Positions 35,289 to 45,866 of a DNA stretch of 64,000 nucleotides are shown piece by piece (position 1 is the first letter of the stretch; every line of letters starts with the position of its first letter). The position numbers were made by a program, and so were the translations under genes. The stretch comes from Neotamlana nanhaiensis (GTDB lineage: Bacteria; Bacteroidota; Bacteroidia; Flavobacteriales; Flavobacteriaceae): NCBI RefSeq assembly GCF_000943555.1, contig NZ_JTDV01000005.1:310001-374000 (forward strand). The letters are read 5' to 3'. The notes below the pieces were generated by a model. That model was not told the DNA's origin. It saw only the letters and a program-made list of their open reading frames with translations, and did not search any database.

Positions 35289-37474
35289 ACTACTTTTACT
35301 AATTTATAAGGCAACAATAGAGTAACCATAGTACCTTGTTTATTATAGTTTTGTAAATCTTCAATGGTTACCCAACCTTTCATATTAAAATCGGTTGATA
35401 ACATTTTTAAACGTTCGGATGTTATTTTTGTTGATAATGATGTTTTTTTCGAATTTTTAAGGTTTTGGTTGGCGTTTATCCCTACACCATTATCGGTAAT
35501 GGTACAAATTAATTTATGGTTTGAAAAATTTAATATAACATCTATTTTCTTAGGACTAATAGTATCTACAAATGCATGTTCTACGGCATTTTCAACAAAT
35601 GGCTGAATAAGCATTGGAGGCACAAGTAAAGCCTCACTATTTACAGAGTCGTTAACCTTAATAGTATATTGGTAGGCTTGATTTTCTAAATTTTGAAGTG
35701 CCAAATAGTTTTCAACCGCACTAAGTTCGTTTGATAATAATACTGTTTTATCTCTTGAATTTTCGAGTGTTAATCGCATTAATTTTGAAAATTTCGATAA
35801 ATATTTAACCGATTTTTTATTTTCCTTATTTAAAATCATGCCTTGTAATACGGATAAGGAATTGAAAATAAAATGTGGTGTCATTTGCGAACGCAACAAC
35901 TTTTGTTCTATCATGGCATTCTTGGTTTCTGCTTCGGCGTTTTTCAACTTTTGAAAAAATATTACGGAGCCCAATATCATAGAAATTAAAAGCACTCCAA
36001 TAACAGCCCATAGATAATTACGTTGTGTTTTTGCTAAATCTTTATTGGTTTCGTTTACTGTTTTGGTTAATTCTAATTCTCTTATACTTGCAGAATCTAA
36101 CTGCTTTTGATACTTATATTCGTATTCTAATTGTGTTATTTTTTGAATATTTTCTTTATTGAAAATGCTATCATTTAAAATTTTAAAATTTTCGTGACTA
36201 GCTAAAGCCTGTTTGTATGCACCTTTTGCCTTATAAACATCGGCAAGAATACTATAAGCTTGTTTATGAAATTCCAATAAATTTACATTTTCGGCAATAT
36301 TTTTAGCTTTTGTGGCATACGTTTTAGCCAAATTAAATGCTTTTTGTTTAAAATAGGTTTCGGCCAAACCTAAATATGCCCCACATAAATTTTCTCTACT
36401 TTCTGTATCTAAACTTATTTCCATTGATTCTGTAAAGTAAATATGAGCTTTTTTATAATCTTTAAGCGTTAAATATGCCTTTCCAATATTATTGAGTATA
36501 TATGGCGTCTCACTGTTAGCGCCAATATCTTTAGCTAATTTTAAAGCTTTTAAATAATGGTTTAACGCCTCGCTATAATTGCCACTTTCATTATAAATTG
36601 CTCCCATAACATTTAGGGTTATAGCAACACCTAATTTGCTATTAATACGCTCATAAATGCCCAAAGACCTTTTGTAAGCAACCATTGCTTTATCGTAATA
36701 TTTTTGAATTTTATAAATCGCACCTATGGAAACAAGGTTATGAGCCATACTTATACTATCGCCTAATTTTTCGTTAATGTATAAGGATTTGCTTTGATGA
36801 TTGAGTGCAAGCGGGTAATTGCCCATAATATTATAAACAATACCTAAATTATTTAAACTGTACGCAATACGTTCTTGATTGTTTTCAGATTCGGCAATTG
36901 AAATAGCTTTCTTTAAATAAAAAATAGCTTCGCCTAAATCGCCTAATTGTTCGTAAGCAGTACCTAAATTTAATAAACTCGCCGAAAGATTGTTGCTTCC
37001 TATTTCCTCTTCTATGGTTATCGCTTCTTTAAAATGCTCAATAGATTTTCGCAGTTCGCCTTTATTCCTTAAAGTAATACCCATGGCGTTGTAGCAATTA
37101 GCTATTCCTTTTTTATATTGAATAGTTACATACAAATTTAAAGCTTCGCTGTAATAATTAAGAGCTTGACTGAAGTTAGATTGTGTGGCTTCGGTAATAC
37201 CTTTTATATACACACTTCTTGCTATTCCCTTTTTAAAGTTAATGGATTTAGCTAAAGTATTTGCCGCTTCTAAGTAGTTTAAAGAGGTTTTAACATCTCT
37301 ACTAAAAAAAGAAAATGCAAGGGCATTTAAAAGATTTACTTTTATAGAATCTTGTTTTTTGTGTTGCAATAATTCTGTTTTTAAACTATCTATTCTAGCA
37401 TTTTGCGCCGATACTTTAAAAACAAGGAATAAACCAAATAAGCATAAAATTATTAATCTTCTATTAAATCTCAT
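35285..37474 (-). CDS. TPR-repeat sensor histidine kinase (LytS/His_kinase type)
   Basis: This 729-residue kinase starts with a signal sequence (LFGLFLVFKVSAQ), then about ten tetratricopeptide repeats in the periplasm (about 30-430; e.g. AYNAMGITLRNKGEL, SLNNLGIVYNIMGNY), a coiled-coil, a membrane helix (YLWAVIGVLLISMILGSVIF), and a cytoplasmic His_kinase domain with H534 in SQMTPHFIFNSLS. The ATPase domain has PPMLIQPFVENAVEHAF and DNGVGI. The architecture is widespread in Bacteroidota. The TPR array probably senses a protein partner. It is encoded with its LytTR regulator (4-nt overlap). Confidence 0.93.
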   Translation of the reverse strand: MRFNRRLIILCLFGLFLVFKVSAQNARIDSLKTELLQHKKQDSIKVNLLNALAFSFFSRDVKTSLNYLEAANTLAKSINFKKGIARSVYIKGITEATQSNFSQALNYYSEALNLYVTIQYKKGIANCYNAMGITLRNKGELRKSIEHFKEAITIEEEIGSNNLSASLLNLGTAYEQLGDLGEAIFYLKKAISIAESENNQERIAYSLNNLGIVYNIMGNYPLALNHQSKSLYINEKLGDSISMAHNLVSIGAIYKIQKYYDKAMVAYKRSLGIYERINSKLGVAITLNVMGAIYNESGNYSEALNHYLKALKLAKDIGANSETPYILNNIGKAYLTLKDYKKAHIYFTESMEISLDTESRENLCGAYLGLAETYFKQKAFNLAKTYATKAKNIAENVNLLEFHKQAYSILADVYKAKGAYKQALASHENFKILNDSIFNKENIQKITQLEYEYKYQKQLDSASIRELELTKTVNETNKDLAKTQRNYLWAVIGVLLISMILGSVIFFQKLKNAEAETKNAMIEQKLLRSQMTPHFIFNSLSVLQGMILNKENKKSVKYLSKFSKLMRLTLENSRDKTVLLSNELSAVENYLALQNLENQAYQYTIKVNDSVNSEALLVPPMLIQPFVENAVEHAFVDTISPKKIDVILNFSNHKLICTITDNGVGINANQNLKNSKKTSLSTKITSERLKMLSTDFNMKGWVTIEDLQNYNKQGTMVTLLLPYKLVKVV

Positions 37475-37519
37475 AAATAAAATAAGGTATAAATACTAAG
37501 AAACAATTTATTTAACAAT

Positions 37520-37555
37520 AAACCGCAAGCCATTAGTTAAAACTGCTTGCGGTTT
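37520..37555 (-). terminator. Strong terminator after the LRR protein gene
   Basis: AAACCGCAAGC (37520-37530) and GCTTGCGGTTT (37545-37555) form a perfect 11-bp stem with a 14-nt loop, 34 nt after the LRR gene stop on the minus strand. It separates that gene from the downstream histidine kinase. Confidence 0.8.
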
Positions 37556-37589
37556 GGTTAAACTCCAAAAGGATAATTAATAGCATTTT

Positions 37590-39959
37590 TTATTTCGCAA
37601 ACTTTTTTACCATTTGGCCTTTATTAAATTTAAGCCTTAAAATATATACACCGCTTGCTAAGTAATTGGTGTTTATCTTATTTTCTTGCCCCGATTTTAC
37701 TTTAACTCCAGATAAATTATAAATGGTATAGTTTTGTAATGTAACATTATTTGAGGTAACAACAGTTAACCCATTATAAGTTGAAATTACCTTAACATAA
37801 TTTGCAATTTCAAAATTAACTTTACTTAAGGTATTTATTTCTGTAATTGTATTAAACCCAGTCCAACTATTGGCTAAATAACTATTTTTTGTGTGCTTTG
37901 GTACCATTAAATCTATACCACTTCGATCTCCATTAACGTCAAAAGAATCGTTATTTCCAGTTACAACTGTTGGCGGGGTTGTTGCAAGAGATTTAACCGA
38001 TACCAAAGGGTTAGCTGCAAAAGCTAAAGCTTCAATATTTGCAACATTTTTTGGTAAAGTAATTTGTGTTAAGTTATTGCCTGCAAATGCTGCCAAAGCT
38101 ATAGTGTTTATGTTCTCTCCTAAAGTTAAACTACTTAAATTATTGTTGGCAAAGGCCTGCGAACTTATAGTAACAACACTTTCTGGTATGGTAAGGTTTG
38201 TTAAATTATTGGTGTTAAAAGCCTTAATACCTATACTTGTTACACCCTCTGGAATTGTAACAGAAGTAATACCCTTATTTTCAAATGCCGAATTCCCAAT
38301 AGATTTAACCCTATAAGTTACGCCATTTTCTTCAACGGTTGTAGGTATGTTTAAATTGGTTCCTCCTGCAATATCATAATCAATTAATTCGATGGAATTA
38401 GTAGTCGTTGAAATCACCATAAAGGTGGCATCATTTGATATAAAGGTTTCATTAAGTAGTAAAGATTCAGAAACCGAATTAAATCCTGTCCATTTTGCAT
38501 TGGTATCCGTAACATAAACTCCAGTAGTGCCATTGGGAATTACTAAATCTATAACAGATCGATCATCAAAAGCATCACCAGTTCCCGCATTAGGAATATT
38601 AGGAGGTGTTGTATTTAAACTTGTTACACTAGTTAAAGGATTGTTCATAAAAGACCAACTTTGTACATTGCTAACACTTGCTGGTATACTAACCGAAGTT
38701 AAATTATTATGCTGAAATGCAGAACTTCTAATTTCGGTAACGGTATTAGGAATTTCTACACTATTTAATTGCTTTGCAGAAAAACTACTAGGACCAATAT
38801 TGGTAACACTATAAGTAACGCCTCCATAAGCAACATTGCTTGGTATAACAACATCGGCGCCTCCTGCTGTATTATACCCAATTGTTCTTACGGTTGAAGC
38901 CGATGTGACTTCGTATGATATATAATCTAATTCGAAAATTGCCGCATCTGAAACCGAATTAAAACCTGTCCATTTTGCATTAGCATCGGTAACATAAACG
39001 CCCGATGTACCAAATGGAATGATTAAGTTAATTGTCGATCGATCATCAAACACATCTCCAGTTCCCGCATTAGGAATAAAGGGTGGTGTAGTATTTAAAC
39101 TAGTAACACTTGTTAACGGATTATTCATAAAAGACCAACTTTGCACATTGCTAACATGTTCTGGAATTACAACCGATGTTAAATTATTATGCTGAAATGC
39201 AGAACTTCTAATTTCTGTAACGGTACTAGGAATTTCTACACTATTTAATTGTTTTGCCGAAAAAGAACTTGGGCCAATATTAGTTACACTATAAGTAACA
39301 CCTCCATAAGTAACACTGCTTGGTATAACAACATTGGCACCTCCTGCTGTATTATAGCCAATAGTTCTTACCGTTGAAACCGACGTTACTTCGTAAGTTA
39401 TAAAATCGATGACAAAAGTTGGCGTATCCGAAACCGAATTAAAACCTGTCCATTTTGCATTAGCATCCGTAACATAAACGCCCGATGTACCAAATGGAAT
39501 GGTTAAGTTAATTGTTGATCGATTGTCAAACGCATCTCCAGTTCCCGCATTAGGAATAAAAGGAGGTGTAGTATTTAAACAGGTTACGCTAGTTAATGGA
39601 TTGTTCATAAAAGACCAACTTTGCACATTACTAACATGTTCTGGAATTACAACCGATGTTAAATTATTATGCTGAAATGCAGAACTTCTAATTTCTGTAA
39701 CGGTGCTAGGAATTTCTACACTATTTAATTGTTTTGACGAAAAACAACTCGGACCAATATTTGTAACGACATAAACCGCCCCAAGATAAGTTACCGATTC
39801 TGGAATAATTACATCTGCCCCTCCTGCCGTATTATAAGTCGTTGTTCGTACTGTGTTAGAAGAGGTCACTTCATAAGTAATAAAATTGTCTGTAAAGGTT
39901 TGCGATTGCCCTAAAAAGGCGTACAAAATTGCAACTAAAAAAAGTAATGATTTTTTCAT
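37590..39959 (-). CDS. Leucine-rich repeat (BspA-type) T9SS surface protein
   Basis: This 789-residue secreted protein has a signal peptide (LFLVAILYAFLGQSQ) and three large tandem modules of 160 residues each (about 20-179, 180-339, 340-499), each with two BspA-type LRRs (LNSVEIPSTVTEIRSSAFQHNN) and a spacer with LNTTPP and NAKWTGFNSVS. A fourth, diverged LRR part follows (about 500-715: ITSVTIPEGVTSIGIKAF, LTQITLPKNVANIEAL). A type A T9SS sorting domain closes it (YTIYNLSGVKVKSG, LASGVYILRLKF, MVKKFAK). Such proteins are exposed at the surface and usually bind proteins or host/matrix surfaces. The repeats are also near identical as DNA, with a 480-bp period. Confidence 0.9.
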   Translation of the reverse strand: MKKSLLFLVAILYAFLGQSQTFTDNFITYEVTSSNTVRTTTYNTAGGADVIIPESVTYLGAVYVVTNIGPSCFSSKQLNSVEIPSTVTEIRSSAFQHNNLTSVVIPEHVSNVQSWSFMNNPLTSVTCLNTTPPFIPNAGTGDAFDNRSTINLTIPFGTSGVYVTDANAKWTGFNSVSDTPTFVIDFITYEVTSVSTVRTIGYNTAGGANVVIPSSVTYGGVTYSVTNIGPSSFSAKQLNSVEIPSTVTEIRSSAFQHNNLTSVVIPEHVSNVQSWSFMNNPLTSVTSLNTTPPFIPNAGTGDVFDDRSTINLIIPFGTSGVYVTDANAKWTGFNSVSDAAIFELDYISYEVTSASTVRTIGYNTAGGADVVIPSNVAYGGVTYSVTNIGPSSFSAKQLNSVEIPNTVTEIRSSAFQHNNLTSVSIPASVSNVQSWSFMNNPLTSVTSLNTTPPNIPNAGTGDAFDDRSVIDLVIPNGTTGVYVTDTNAKWTGFNSVSESLLLNETFISNDATFMVISTTTNSIELIDYDIAGGTNLNIPTTVEENGVTYRVKSIGNSAFENKGITSVTIPEGVTSIGIKAFNTNNLTNLTIPESVVTISSQAFANNNLSSLTLGENINTIALAAFAGNNLTQITLPKNVANIEALAFAANPLVSVKSLATTPPTVVTGNNDSFDVNGDRSGIDLMVPKHTKNSYLANSWTGFNTITEINTLSKVNFEIANYVKVISTYNGLTVVTSNNVTLQNYTIYNLSGVKVKSGQENKINTNYLASGVYILRLKFNKGQMVKKFAK
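38461..39900 (-). repeat. Three 480-bp tandem repeats inside the LRR gene
   Basis: Identical landmarks recur at exact 480-bp spacing (for example AAGACCAACTTTG at about 38651, 39131 and 39611). The copies at 39421-39900 and 38941-39420 are the closest; the copy at 38461-38940 is more diverged. Each unit encodes 160 residues, so copy number can change without a frameshift. Confidence 0.85.
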
Positions 39960-40121
39960 GTTAAATAGATTTAAAGGTTTATAAAATCTAATTTACATGA
40001 CTAAATCTTTCTTAAACACAGCTAATAAATATCCGTTAGGTTTTAAGTTATAAACGTAATAATTCAATAAAAAAGCGAAAACAGCACGACATTATAAAAC
40101 TTTAAATTTTAAAAGCTAGGT

Positions 40122-41741
40122 TTATGCCTGCAACGAAGTAAACTTAAAATCTTTACCATTAAACAAGCCTTTATCGCTTAATTTTAAAGCTGGAATAACA
40201 AGTAATGCCATAAACGACAAAGTCATATATGGTGCATTTAAAGGAGAACCTAATTGTTTTGCCATAGCATCAAGTTCGGCGTATTGTTTACCAATAGTTT
40301 CACCATTTTGATCGCTAATAATTCCTGCAACAGGTAGCGGTACAATTTTTTCTTCGGAAGCAGTTACTGCACAAATACCACCTTTATTTTCAATTATTAA
40401 ATTTACGGCTTTACATAAGGCTTCATCGGTAGTTCCAACGGCAATAATATTGTGTGAATCGTGACCTACAGAACTGGCTATAGCACCTTTTTTTAGACCG
40501 AAATTTTTAATAAATGCCAAAGCAGGTTCCGTATCGTTATAACGATTAACCACCGCCATTTTTAAAATATCTTTTTCGGTATTTGATTCTAAATAACCAT
40601 TATTTACAGTAGCGTCTTCAATAATTTCATTAGTTACGAGTTGCCCTTCAAGAGCTTCGATAACACGGATTTGTTTCGCTTCGGATTTAATTTTAAATGC
40701 TGAAACGTCTTTTTCACTACAATTGAAATTATTCAAATTTTCAAAATCAACTGAAGCTATTAAAGATTCTCCTTGATTAAACACCAATTCACCATTTACA
40801 TAGGTTTGAAGCGTTTTAAAATCTTTTAAATCTTCAACTACAATAAAATCTGCAAAATCGCCTTCTCTAAGTAATCCGACATCTAAATTGTAATGTTTTA
40901 CAGGATTTATACAAGCCACTTGCAATACTTTAAAAACATCAGTCCCTTTAGCTACTGCACGCGCACAAAGATTGTTAATATGATGTAACAACAAATCGTC
41001 TGGATGCTTATCGTCGCTACAAAACATCATATTCTCGAAATGATCTGGTAACAAATCGATTAAAGCTTCAAAATTTTTAGCAGCACTACCCTCACGAATT
41101 AAAATTCTCATGCCCTTTTGAAGTTTTTCTAGAGCTTCATCGTAGGTAAAACATTCATGATCGGTATAAATTCCCGCTGCTATGTATTTTGAAATATCGT
41201 CGCCAACAACTCCAGGTGCATGACCATCAACAGGTTTATTATAGTATTTTGCCCAAGCTATTTTTTTTAAAACTTCGTCGTCTTCAAAAATAACGCCTGG
41301 GTAATTCATCATTTCAGCGAGATATTTTATGTCGGGATTTTCTAACAGCTTTTTTATGTCATTGGAATTTATAACTGCTCCCGCCGATTCAAAAGATGTT
41401 GCCGGAACGCAAGATGGTGCACCAAAATTGAATTTAAACGGTACTTGCTTACCGTTTTCAATCATAAATTCTACGCCTTTTACACCTAAAACATTAGCAA
41501 TTTCATGCGGATCGGAAACTGTGGCCACCGTACCATGTTTAACCGCTAATTTTGCAAATTCGCTTGGTACCAACATCGAACTTTCTATGTGAATGTGCGC
41601 ATCGATAAACCCAGGAAGAATGTATTGTTCTACATGATGTTCTTTAGGTTGAATGGATTTTATTTTTCCATTATCAATGGTTACTTCTCCTTTAAAAATG
41701 CGTTTGTTTAGTATGTCTACTATTTGGCCTTTTACTTTCAT
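40122..41741 (-). CDS. ade: Adenine deaminase
   Basis: Ade converts adenine to hypoxanthine and ammonia in purine salvage. The 539-residue amidohydrolase has the metal site [16 protein letters not shown], the [10 protein letters not shown] stretch, [12 protein letters not shown] preceded by [36 protein letters not shown]-type residues in [11 protein letters not shown], and [11 protein letters not shown]. It belongs to the Ade type, not to adenosine deaminase. The start is separated from the tilS stop by 26 nt, containing a short palindromic repeat. The two genes may be co-transcribed. Confidence 0.95.
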   Translation of the reverse strand: MKVKGQIVDILNKRIFKGEVTIDNGKIKSIQPKEHHVEQYILPGFIDAHIHIESSMLVPSEFAKLAVKHGTVATVSDPHEIANVLGVKGVEFMIENGKQVPFKFNFGAPSCVPATSFESAGAVINSNDIKKLLENPDIKYLAEMMNYPGVIFEDDEVLKKIAWAKYYNKPVDGHAPGVVGDDISKYIAAGIYTDHECFTYDEALEKLQKGMRILIREGSAAKNFEALIDLLPDHFENMMFCSDDKHPDDLLLHHINNLCARAVAKGTDVFKVLQVACINPVKHYNLDVGLLREGDFADFIVVEDLKDFKTLQTYVNGELVFNQGESLIASVDFENLNNFNCSEKDVSAFKIKSEAKQIRVIEALEGQLVTNEIIEDATVNNGYLESNTEKDILKMAVVNRYNDTEPALAFIKNFGLKKGAIASSVGHDSHNIIAVGTTDEALCKAVNLIIENKGGICAVTASEEKIVPLPVAGIISDQNGETIGKQYAELDAMAKQLGSPLNAPYMTLSFMALLVIPALKLSDKGLFNGKDFKFTSLQA

Positions 41742-41752
41742 ATAATTGTGGG

Positions 41753-41777
41753 ACGCTTTGACTACGCTCAGCGTGAC
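41753..41777. repeat. Short palindromic repeat overlapping the tilS stop codon
   Basis: The element ACGCTTTGACTACGCTCAG followed by CGTGAC resembles two other copies in this window (43168-43191 and 58188-58211), all built on GACTxCGCTCAGxGTGAC-like sequence. Here it runs through the stop of tilS: the minus-strand reading MSR-stop is encoded by the repeat. Confidence 0.6.
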
Positions 41778-43096
41778 ATTAGTTCTATTTTTAGGATGTT
41801 TTTAGTGTTTTCAGTGACTTTAAACCTGTTATCTGCTCTTCGATTGATTATCCAAACGATAGCTTCACCAGAACATAATAACCAAGTATTTTCTTTTTCT
41901 AGAAGTGAAAATTTTTCGTCTTTAAAATACTTGCTTAACTTCTTTTTACCTTGCATGCCGATTGGATAAAACACATCACCTTCTGCTTTTTTTCTGATAC
42001 TTAGCGGAAATTCAAGTTGATCTTTATCAACGAAAATGAAATGGTTTTCCGATTTTAAATCTGATGGATTCGATTGAACTTCTTCAAAATTTAAAACTCC
42101 AAAGGGTGTTTCAACTGGATCTTGAATATCTGAAATAACTACCTCTGAAAAGGTTTCAACTTCATTTTTAGTCAACAATAAATAATCACGGTCTTTGATT
42201 AATCTAAATTCATTTGAAAACACTTGCTTTCCCGGTTGTGCATCGAGTAAGTTTTCAACATCATGCCATTCTGTAAATCCGAATTCCTTTAAGGCTTCAA
42301 ACAAATAAGCTTTCGGGTTGCTCATTTTTTTAAACTCCGAAATTTTAAAACGCACCTCGTTGTCGCTTATATTTTCGATGGTTTTATTCAGAAATTCATC
42401 CATTTTATCATTAACGATTTGCGATGAATCTTGCAAATTATTTAAAGTGGATTGAAAACTTTGCAGCAAGCTCGGGTTGATATCCTTTAAAATAGGAATC
42501 ACTTCGTGGCGCAGTTTATTGCGCAAATATTTCACCGATTTGTTACTGCTATCGTCACGCCACTTAACACGGTTTGAGCTGGCATAATTTACAATGTCTT
42601 CACTTGAAAACGGTAATAACGGACGTACAAATTTGCCGTTAACTTCTGGAATTCCGGTTAAGCCTTCTAGCCCTGTACCTCGTGTAAAATTGATTAGAAA
42701 AGTTTCTAAGTTATCGTCGGCATGATGTGCCGTTAAAATATAATCGAATTGTAATTGTGATGACAATTCTTCAAACCAATTGTAGCGCAACTCCCGAGCC
42801 GCCATTTGTACAGAACGTTTATGTTCTTTGGAATACAATTCGGTGTCAAAATTTTGAACAAACACCTCTAAACCCAAACTTTCGGCTAGCTGTTCTACAA
42901 AGGCTTCGTCGCCATCACTTTCATCTGCACGTAAATTAAAATTACAATGCGCAAGTGCAATATTTAAACCTATTTTGTGGCATAAATATGTTAACACAAC
43001 ACTATCAATGCCGCCAGAAATGGCTATAATTAGCTTGCTTTCTGTTAAGAAATTAAGGTTTTGGGTGATATGTTTTTTGAAGGCTTCTTGAGTCAT
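41768..43096 (-). CDS. tilS: tRNA(Ile)-lysidine synthase TilS
   Basis: TilS attaches lysine to C34 of the CAU-anticodon tRNA-Ile, changing its codon from AUG to AUA; it is essential. The 442-residue protein has the PP-loop ATPase motif SGGIDS (residues 27-32), [41 protein letters not shown], and the RPLLPF segment. A C-terminal TilS domain follows ([31 protein letters not shown]). The last residues (SR) and the stop come from a short intergenic repeat. No frame damage is seen. Confidence 0.95.
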   Translation of the reverse strand: MTQEAFKKHITQNLNFLTESKLIIAISGGIDSVVLTYLCHKIGLNIALAHCNFNLRADESDGDEAFVEQLAESLGLEVFVQNFDTELYSKEHKRSVQMAARELRYNWFEELSSQLQFDYILTAHHADDNLETFLINFTRGTGLEGLTGIPEVNGKFVRPLLPFSSEDIVNYASSNRVKWRDDSSNKSVKYLRNKLRHEVIPILKDINPSLLQSFQSTLNNLQDSSQIVNDKMDEFLNKTIENISDNEVRFKISEFKKMSNPKAYLFEALKEFGFTEWHDVENLLDAQPGKQVFSNEFRLIKDRDYLLLTKNEVETFSEVVISDIQDPVETPFGVLNFEEVQSNPSDLKSENHFIFVDKDQLEFPLSIRKKAEGDVFYPIGMQGKKKLSKYFKDEKFSLLEKENTWLLCSGEAIVWIINRRADNRFKVTENTKNILKIELMSR

Positions 43097-43167
43097 GTTG
43101 CCATGGGTTCAGGGGTTTAGTTTACGTTTTGATTCTAAATACAACTAATTTAACATAGTTAGATTTA

Positions 43168-43191
43168 CACTTCGACTGCGCTCAGTGTGAC
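43168..43191. repeat. Short palindromic repeat, tilS-pabB gap
   Basis: CACTTCGACTGCGCTCAG then TGTGAC is the clearest copy of a repeat also present at 41753-41777 and 58188-58211. The following 60 bp carry TTCTGAATGACAGG, which is like the core of the elements at 2632 and 7223. It looks like a composite of known-type flavobacterial extragenic repeats. Confidence 0.6.
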
Positions 43192-43287
43192 TTTATTGAG
43201 ATTCTTCAGTCGTGCCTCCTTCTGAATGACAGGATGCATTCAAATATACCAACTTGAATAGTTAATTTATGTGTTTTACGTAAAAAT

Positions 43288-44604
43288 CTAATTTTCTAAT
43301 ACTTCGCGCATCGCTTTTGCTTTAACCAAGCATTCTTCGTATTCGTTTAACGGGTTGCTTTTTGCTGTTATGGCACTTCCAACGGAATAGGACAGATATT
43401 TTTTTGTTTCGTTGTACAAAATACTTCGGATAACCACATTAAAATCGAAATCGCCATTTGGCGTAAAATAGCCCACCGCGCCAGAGTAGAGTCCGCGTTT
43501 CGTTTCTTCTAAATCTTCAATAATTTGCATTGCCGAAAATTTTGGCGCGCCCGTCATGCTTCCCATAGGAAAAGTGGTTCTTAAAACTTCAACAGGATTT
43601 ATGGACTCATCAACTTTTGAAGTTACCGTCGAAATCATCTGATGCACTTGATCGAAAGTATAAACTTTACACAATTCTTCCACCTTTACCGAGTTTTTTA
43701 ATGCTGTCTTCGATAAATCGTTACGCACTAAATCGACAATCATGATGTTTTCACTACGCTCCTTTTCGTCTTTGGACAGATCATTTTTTAATTTCTCGTC
43801 TTCTATTTTATTTTCTGAACGTTTTGCAGTTCCCTTTATGGGTTGCGAAATGATTTTATCGCCCTCTTTTTTTATGTAACGCTCAGGTGATGCCGAGAGT
43901 AAATAATTATCGAAACTGTTAAAAAAAGTGGCAAAAGGCGGATTGGAAATCGCGTTGAGCTTTTTGTAAGTTTCTAAAGGGTTTATTACAGTGTCTTCGG
44001 CATAAAACTCCTGACAAAAATTAGCTTCATAAATACTGCCATGATGGATGTGCTCTAGCATTTTATTGACCTTGCTAAAATAAGCGTCTTTATGTATGCG
44101 TAAATGAATTTTGATATTGTTGGAAATACTTTTACTCGAGTCATTATAACTTTCGTTATCGCCACAACAAATAGCCTGAAAATCAACATCTATCTCATCA
44201 TCAACCGCTTTTAAATATTGAATTTCAAGCGTATTCTCTTTAATTAAAAATAGCTTTTTTGGCTGGAAAAAGTACAAATCAGGAAAGTGTAAGCCATCAT
44301 GATTTTCAGATTTTAAAGGCTCTACATCGTTTTTTAAATCGTAGGTTAAATAGCCAAAAATCCAATCGTTGGTTGTTTTTTGGTAATCGTTCAACTTATC
44401 AAACGCCTCGAAATAATCGGTTTTAATACTAGTAAATGCATCTACAGCCAAAATAGCATCGTAACTGCTATATTTTTGGGTAGCTTTGTTCTTTTCGGGG
44501 TTAGAATCTAGCCAAACAACATCGTCAAACTGTTGTGCCCATTGCAACAATTGCGTTTTTAAGGTTGCTAAATCTTCAATGTTTTTTATTAAAGTCGTTC
44601 TCAA
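43288..44604 (-). CDS. pabB: Aminodeoxychorismate synthase component I (chorismate-binding)
   Basis: The protein (438 residues from the start used here) is a chorismate-utilising enzyme of the PabB/TrpE group. It shows SPERYIKKEGD, PIKGTAKRSE, MIVDLVRNDLSK, GSMTGAPKFSAMQIIEDLE and VIRSILYNE. The PIKGTA lysine favours PabB, which makes aminodeoxychorismate for folate, over TrpE. There is no amidotransferase partner gene next to it. No ATG exists near the N-terminus; I chose the TTG at 44604 (giving MRTTLIKN), because a -7 box TAACTTTG (44630-44623) overlaps the alternative TTG at 44625. It is divergent from the aldose epimerase gene. Confidence 0.87.
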   Translation of the reverse strand: MRTTLIKNIEDLATLKTQLLQWAQQFDDVVWLDSNPEKNKATQKYSSYDAILAVDAFTSIKTDYFEAFDKLNDYQKTTNDWIFGYLTYDLKNDVEPLKSENHDGLHFPDLYFFQPKKLFLIKENTLEIQYLKAVDDEIDVDFQAICCGDNESYNDSSKSISNNIKIHLRIHKDAYFSKVNKMLEHIHHGSIYEANFCQEFYAEDTVINPLETYKKLNAISNPPFATFFNSFDNYLLSASPERYIKKEGDKIISQPIKGTAKRSENKIEDEKLKNDLSKDEKERSENIMIVDLVRNDLSKTALKNSVKVEELCKVYTFDQVHQMISTVTSKVDESINPVEVLRTTFPMGSMTGAPKFSAMQIIEDLEETKRGLYSGAVGYFTPNGDFDFNVVIRSILYNETKKYLSYSVGSAITAKSNPLNEYEECLVKAKAMREVLEN

Positions 44605-44622
44605 TAATCTGTAATTATGCCA

Positions 44623-44630
44623 CAAAGTTA
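44623..44630 (-). promoter_or_regulatory. -7 promoter box for pabB
   Basis: Read on the minus strand this is TAACTTTG, a match to TAnnTTTG. It lies 18 nt before the TTG at 44604, which would give a leader of roughly 10 nt and helps choose that start. Confidence 0.5.
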
Positions 44631-44687
44631 GTTAGAATCCTTAAATTTTTTTCAAATTTGTAGTACTGTTTCAAACTATAAAAAAGC

Positions 44688-45575
44688 ATGTACACTTTAA
44701 AAAACGATAAACTTAAAATTGCCATAAAAAAAATTGGCGCCGAACTTTGCGAAATTTCTTCAGTAAAAAATAACACCCAATTTATGTGGGACGCCAATCC
44801 TGATGTTTGGGGTAGTTACGCGCCTAATTTATTTCCTGTAATTGGTGCTTTAAAAGATAATTCTGTAACGTTTGAAGGTGAAACTTATAACACGCCAAGA
44901 CACGGTTTTATTAGGCACAACAAAGATATTTCGTTACATAGCGAAACCGATAACAGCCTTACTTTTAAACTAGGAAGCAATGCCGAATTACTAAAAATTT
45001 ACCCGTTTAAGTTTGAGTTTTTTATCACATTTACTTTAAACGAAAATATGGTTACAGTTTCGCATACCGTGAAAAATACCGATACAAAAACCATGTATTT
45101 CTCACTTGGTGGGCATCCGGCTTTTAAATGTCCTGTTTTTGAAGATGAAGCTTACGATGATTATTTTCTAGAATTTGAACATAATGAAAACTCAAAACGC
45201 CATTTAATTGAAATGGGTAGCGGACTTATTTTAAACGAAACCGAACCTGTTTTTAACAACACGAACACCCTACCTTTAAAACACGAACTTTTTGAGGTTG
45301 ACGCCCTTGTTTTTAAAGATTTAAAATCTAAATGGATTAGTTTAAACAGCAAAAATCATGGCGAAATTTTAAAGGTTAGCTATCCTAAATTTAATTATAT
45401 GGGTATTTGGGCAAAACCTAACGGCGACTACGTGTGTATAGAGCCTTGGCTTGGAATTGCCGATAGCGTAGATACAAACGGGAATTTAAAAGACAAAGAA
45501 GGTATTTTAAGTTTGGAAGTTGGTGGCGAATTTGAAGCGAGTTATAGTATAGCAATCAGTGAAAAACTGCTTTAA
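44688..45575 (+). CDS. Aldose 1-epimerase family protein
   Basis: This 295-residue protein has the galactose-mutarotase-like fold of the aldose 1-epimerase/YeaD group. Features are GAELCEISSVKNNTQFMWDANPDVWGSYAPNLFPVIG, a central His in PRHGFIRH, the second His in SLGGHPAFKCPV, and CIEPWLGIADS with the acidic residue near the C-terminus. It interconverts sugar anomers or hexose-6-phosphate anomers; the exact substrate is not evident. It stands alone and divergent from pabB. Confidence 0.9.
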   Translation: MYTLKNDKLKIAIKKIGAELCEISSVKNNTQFMWDANPDVWGSYAPNLFPVIGALKDNSVTFEGETYNTPRHGFIRHNKDISLHSETDNSLTFKLGSNAELLKIYPFKFEFFITFTLNENMVTVSHTVKNTDTKTMYFSLGGHPAFKCPVFEDEAYDDYFLEFEHNENSKRHLIEMGSGLILNETEPVFNNTNTLPLKHELFEVDALVFKDLKSKWISLNSKNHGEILKVSYPKFNYMGIWAKPNGDYVCIEPWLGIADSVDTNGNLKDKEGILSLEVGGEFEASYSIAISEKLL

Positions 45576-45632
45576 TTGGCACTTTTAGCTAAATAATTTT
45601 TAAATTTATAAAAGGATTAACATTTTGGAATT

Positions 45633-45866
45633 ATGAATGCCGCAGAATTGAAATTAAATCTCATTACAAAAATCACCAGTATATCGGATAAAAAAAAGTT
45701 AACCGAACTGTTGCAGCTCATTAACTTTCAGTCAGACGCTTCTGAATTCATTACAAGCAATGATGAAAAACAGGCGATTTCCGAAGCTAAAATACAAATT
45801 GAAAAAGGTGACACCTATACTAACTCTCAAGTTCAAGAGGAAGTTTTAAAATGGATAAAAAAATAA
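45633..45866 (+). CDS. Antitoxin-like small protein, partner of ParE/RelE toxin
   Basis: This 77-residue acidic protein has two helical parts (KLNLITKITSISDKKKLTELLQLIN and DEKQAISEAKIQIEKGDTYTNSQVQEEV). The C-terminus ENs with a Trp-containing tail (VLKWIKK), as in many small antitoxins that sit before ParE/RelE genes. It overlaps the toxin gene by 16 nt. No DNA-binding domain is obvious, so autoregulation would rest on the complex. Assignment depends largely on the neighbour. Confidence 0.7.
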   Translation: MNAAELKLNLITKITSISDKKKLTELLQLINFQSDASEFITSNDEKQAISEAKIQIEKGDTYTNSQVQEEVLKWIKK

